A program made the translations under genes and the position numbers. DNA of 64,000 nucleotides, taken from contig NZ_CP121354.1 of assembly GCF_029674545.1 (NCBI RefSeq), positions 3,853,001 through 3,917,000 of the forward strand, given 5' to 3'. The stretch is from Mesorhizobium sp. WSM4904 (lineage in GTDB: Bacteria > Pseudomonadota > Alphaproteobacteria > Rhizobiales > Rhizobiaceae). Shown here in pieces: positions 61,732 to 64,000 of this stretch (the stretch's first letter is position 1; each line of letters opens with the position of its first letter). A model generated the notes under the pieces. The model was not told the origin of the DNA, did no database searches, and was given only the letters and a program-made list of their open reading frames with translations.

Positions 61732-62562
61732 TTATTGCTTCGGCTTTGCCTGTTCCGGCTTGGCGCCGGTGTCGAAACGCGACATCCATTTGAAGCCGCC
61801 GAACCAGTAGCGGCGAACACCCGTGATGGTGCCATCGGCGGTGCGCGCGCTGATCCAGTTGTCGACGTATTGGACGAGGCGGACGTCGTCGGGGCGCAAG
61901 GCGAAGGCTTCCGGCGTGCGCAGCAACGGGCCGCCCACCAGCTTGAATTTCGCGTCATAGAGCCTGGCCGCCATCTGCGGCGTCGGCGACGTGGCCACCA
62001 TGGCCTGCGCGTCGCCGCCGATGAGAGCGGCAAAGACGGCGGTCGTGTTGTCGAAGGACAAGATGTCCGCCTTCGGGAAGGCCTCCTTGGCGGCGGCCTC
62101 GTCGGTGGAATTGGACAGCACGGCGATCTTGTAGCCAGGCGCCATCAGCGCCTTGTCCGGCCGTTTGCCGAGGCCGGCTATCGACGCGACCATGCGGATG
62201 TCGGCGGCGCCGGTGGGATTGGAGAACACCACCTCGCGGGCACGCTCCGGCGTGTTGGCATAACCGGCCGCGATCAGATCGAAGTCGCCCTTGAGCAGCC
62301 GCGCCTTCAGGTCGTTCCATGGTACCTCGACCAGCTTCAATTCAACGCCGAGATCCGAGGCGAGCGCGTTTGTCAGATCGACGTCGTAGCCCGCGAACTT
62401 GCCGTCGGCCTTTTTGAGGATCCAAGGCGGATTGATTGCCACACCGACCGTCAGCGTCTTCTGGTCGATGACGCGCTTGAGGCTGTCATCGGCGCGTGCC
62501 GGCAAAACAGTCAGCCAGGCAGAAAGAGCAAGTATAATCGTCGCGATTACCTTAGCGCGCAT
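61732..62562 (-). CDS. ABC transporter substrate-binding protein (family 3)
   Basis: This 276-residue periplasmic protein binds a polar solute, probably an amino acid, for an ABC importer. A signal peptide (about 1-24, ending PARA) is followed by SBP_bac_3-type motifs: LTVGVAINPPWILKKADGKF, GYDVDLTNALASDLGVELK, WNDLKARLLKGDFDLIAAG and ERAREVVFSNP. No permease or ATPase gene is adjacent, so it is orphaned in this window. A GAGG site lies eight bases before the ATG at 62562. Confidence 0.87.
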   Translation of the reverse strand: MRAKVIATIILALSAWLTVLPARADDSLKRVIDQKTLTVGVAINPPWILKKADGKFAGYDVDLTNALASDLGVELKLVEVPWNDLKARLLKGDFDLIAAGYANTPERAREVVFSNPTGAADIRMVASIAGLGKRPDKALMAPGYKIAVLSNSTDEAAAKEAFPKADILSFDNTTAVFAALIGGDAQAMVATSPTPQMAARLYDAKFKLVGGPLLRTPEAFALRPDDVRLVQYVDNWISARTADGTITGVRRYWFGGFKWMSRFDTGAKPEQAKPKQ

Positions 62563-62652
62563 GAATATAACCTCGCTGCTGGCCCCTCTGGTTGTCAGAT
62601 TTACACAGAGGTGCCATTCTGTCGATAGCGGACCCCTGACGGAGATTTGCAA

Positions 62653-63200
62653 ATGTCGGTGCGGATGGCAGTTACCGGTTCGATGATGTTCCTGGCCAGC
62701 GCCTTCGGCAATCCGGCAAAACTGTCGCTGCTGCCCGACGCGGCGCAGGCCGCAGGCCCTCAACGCGTGGTCTGCTCCAGCGCGGATTATCGCTATTCCT
62801 ATTGCGGGGTCGACACGCGCGGGGGCGTGCAACTGACCAATCGGCTGTCGAAGTCGCGCTGCCAGTACGGCAGCAGCTGGGGCTACGACGGCGGCGGCAT
62901 CTGGGTCGACAAGGGCTGTTCGGCCGAATTCGTGGTCGCCGGGTCCGGCCGCAGGCCGTCCCCGGCGACGCGGCGGCGGCGATCATCGTCGGGGGCATTG
63001 TCGGCGCGATCCTCGACAACAACAACCGCCACGGCCACCATTCGGACAATTACTATCCGAGGCCCCAGCCGCGGCGCGACGATCAATGGATCGACCCGAC
63101 GCCGCAATTCGACAGGGACGGCAATCCCAATTTCGATACCCACGGCAACTATCAGGGATGCCACGGTGTCGGCTGCATGGTGGACGATCCGGACGAATGA
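62653..63200 (+). pseudogene. DUF3011-type secreted protein, frameshifted
   Basis: The first frame, from ATG 62653 (GGAG site), encodes a signal peptide and a DUF3011-like domain: PQRVVCSSADYRYSYCGVDT, then TRGGVQLTNRLSKSRCQYGS and WGYDGGGIWVDKGCSAEFVV. After about 62940 that frame becomes Arg/Ser-rich. Another frame continues sensibly: GDAAAAIIVGGIVGAILDNN, then DNYYPRPQPRRDDQWIDPTP, ending in CHGVGCMVDDPDE at 63200. A one-base loss near the CCCC at about 62971 explains it. The function of DUF3011 is not known; it is likely a secreted Cys-rich protein. Confidence 0.75.
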
Positions 63201-63250
63201 TCGCGTCGCCAAGGTCTGCGTGCTGAACTCCAGACGCGTCCGGCCGTTGC

Positions 63251-63679
63251 CTATCGGGGACCCATTGTCATGCAAAGGACGATGTTGGAATGGCCTTCGG
63301 GCCACCCGATGAATTCGGCCATACGCTCGAAGCCGGCCTTTTCGTAGAGGCCCGGCGCCTGGAAGTCGTGCGTCGTGACCCACACGCGCCGCGCGCCGCG
63401 AGCGGCGGCCTCGGAGACAAAAGCATCGAGCAGCTTCCTGCCATGGCCGACACCTCGGCAGGTTTCCTCGACCCACATCAGCTCGAGCTCGGCGATCCCC
63501 GCCCAGGAATAACCGGCGGCGACGCCGACGGCGCATCCATTTTCGTCTCGCAACGCAAAGATCAGGTTCCGGTCATCGTCGCGGCCGACAAGGCGCCGGT
63601 TGCCACCGTTCAAGCGCTCCTCGATGGCATCGAGTTCGGTCGGCGCCAGATCATGCTCGGCCAGCAGGCGAGGGGTCAT
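63251..63679 (-). CDS. GNAT family N-acetyltransferase
   Basis: This 142-residue enzyme has the GNAT fold: ENGCAVGVAAGYSWAGIAEL, ELMWVEETCRGVGHGRKLLD with the acetyl-CoA loop CRGVGHGRK, then FVSEAAARGARRVWVTTHDF and PGLYEKAGFERMAEF. The substrate is unknown. Its ATG overlaps the upstream oxidoreductase stop (ATGA), so the two are coupled. Confidence 0.88.
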   Translation of the reverse strand: MTPRLLAEHDLAPTELDAIEERLNGGNRRLVGRDDDRNLIFALRDENGCAVGVAAGYSWAGIAELELMWVEETCRGVGHGRKLLDAFVSEAAARGARRVWVTTHDFQAPGLYEKAGFERMAEFIGWPEGHSNIVLCMTMGPR

Positions 63680-64000
63680 CAAATGCCGCCATACCAGTCG
63701 TAGCCATTGTCTTCCCAATAGCCGCCGCGGCCGCCGCCGATATTGGCGAAGCTGTCGACCAGCTCGATCTTGTGAATGTATTTCGGCATCTTGTAGCCGA
63801 GCTGGCGCTCGACGCGGACGCGCAGCGGCGCGCCGTTCTCGACCGGCAGCGGCTTGCCATTGAGGCCATAGGCCAGGATGGTCTGCGGGTGGCGGGCGTC
63901 GATCAGGTCGATGGTGCCGTAATATTTGATGTCGCCCGACAGGCTTTGCTCGATCGTGTCGAGGCAATGGAACATGACGTAGCGCGCCTCAGGCTTCACC
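63679..64000 (-). CDS. Molybdopterin-dependent oxidoreductase, C-terminal part (MsrP/sulfite oxidase type)
   Basis: The last 106 codons of a gene that begins beyond the window. The sequence (DLIDARHPQTILAYGLNGKP, LPVENGAPLRVRVERQLGYK, YIHKIELVDSFANIG) matches the oxidoreductase molybdopterin-binding domain tail of MsrP/YedY or sulfite oxidase-like enzymes. The molybdenum-ligand Cys would be outside the window. It overlaps the GNAT gene by one base. Confidence 0.8.
   Translation of the reverse strand, partial: VKPEARYVMFHCLDTIEQSLSGDIKYYGTIDLIDARHPQTILAYGLNGKPLPVENGAPLRVRVERQLGYKMPKYIHKIELVDSFANIGGGRGGYWEDNGYDWYGGI

Overview
The window looks like chromosomal DNA of a high-GC alphaproteobacterium of the order Hyphomicrobiales (Rhizobiales), most like Mesorhizobium or a close relative. 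This rests on recalled family and gene-order knowledge, not on a search: a DUF982 protein, a class I PHA synthase, the order aminotransferase - hom - glpX - recJ, a Tad/Flp pilus block in rhizobial order, and several families of short palindromic intergenic repeats. There is no phage, insertion sequence, CRISPR array or plasmid gene. Most of the window is core chromosome with small accessory patches.

Layout. 0-5 kb: a degenerate copy of the map 3' end, an OmpW porin with an FNR/FixK-type box, methionine aminopeptidase, small unknown proteins, DUF982 and an Asp/Asn hydroxylase-like protein. 4.5-13.8 kb: an envelope-stress and efflux region, with a tripartite RND pump, a Spy/CpxP-like periplasmic protein and a divergent OmpR-type two-component system. 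14-18 kb: tRNA-Glu, a repeat element, an M15-type peptidase lipoprotein and PHA synthase. 18-25.8 kb: amino-acid and central metabolism (aminotransferase, hom, glpX, recJ), then a patatin-like lipase and hisI. 26-30.9 kb: folE, an IscU-like protein, a GcvA/AmpR-type LysR regulator, yidD, a class D beta-lactamase and a methyltransferase. 31-45 kb: thrS, an acyltransferase, redox and CoA enzymes, DUF2336, a FUSC transporter and parE. 45-53 kb: cpaB-cpaC-lipoprotein-cpaE-cpaF-tadB-tadC-tadD, without pilin or prepilin peptidase. 53-59 kb: a diguanylate cyclase and gcvTHP behind a tandem glycine riboswitch. 59-64 kb: a more degraded stretch with a frameshifted SGNH acyltransferase, a pseudogene fragment, an ABC solute-binding protein, a frameshifted DUF3011 protein, a GNAT enzyme and a partial molybdopterin oxidoreductase.

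No wholly new system is evident. The signals most worth a second look are: (1) a superfamily of two-hairpin intergenic repeats with six copies in three sequence classes, mostly at gene 3' ends; (2) a second repeat family of about 139 bp with terminal inverted repeats and a compensatory base-pair change in its central hairpin; (3) helically phased GTTTC repeats plus a 12-bp inverted repeat between the Spy-like gene and the two-component genes, suggesting a Cpx-like module next to an RND pump; (4) an FNR/FixK-like site before ompW; (5) an IscU-like scaffold whose third cluster cysteine appears to be serine; and (6) three gene disruptions within 2 kb at 61-63 kb.
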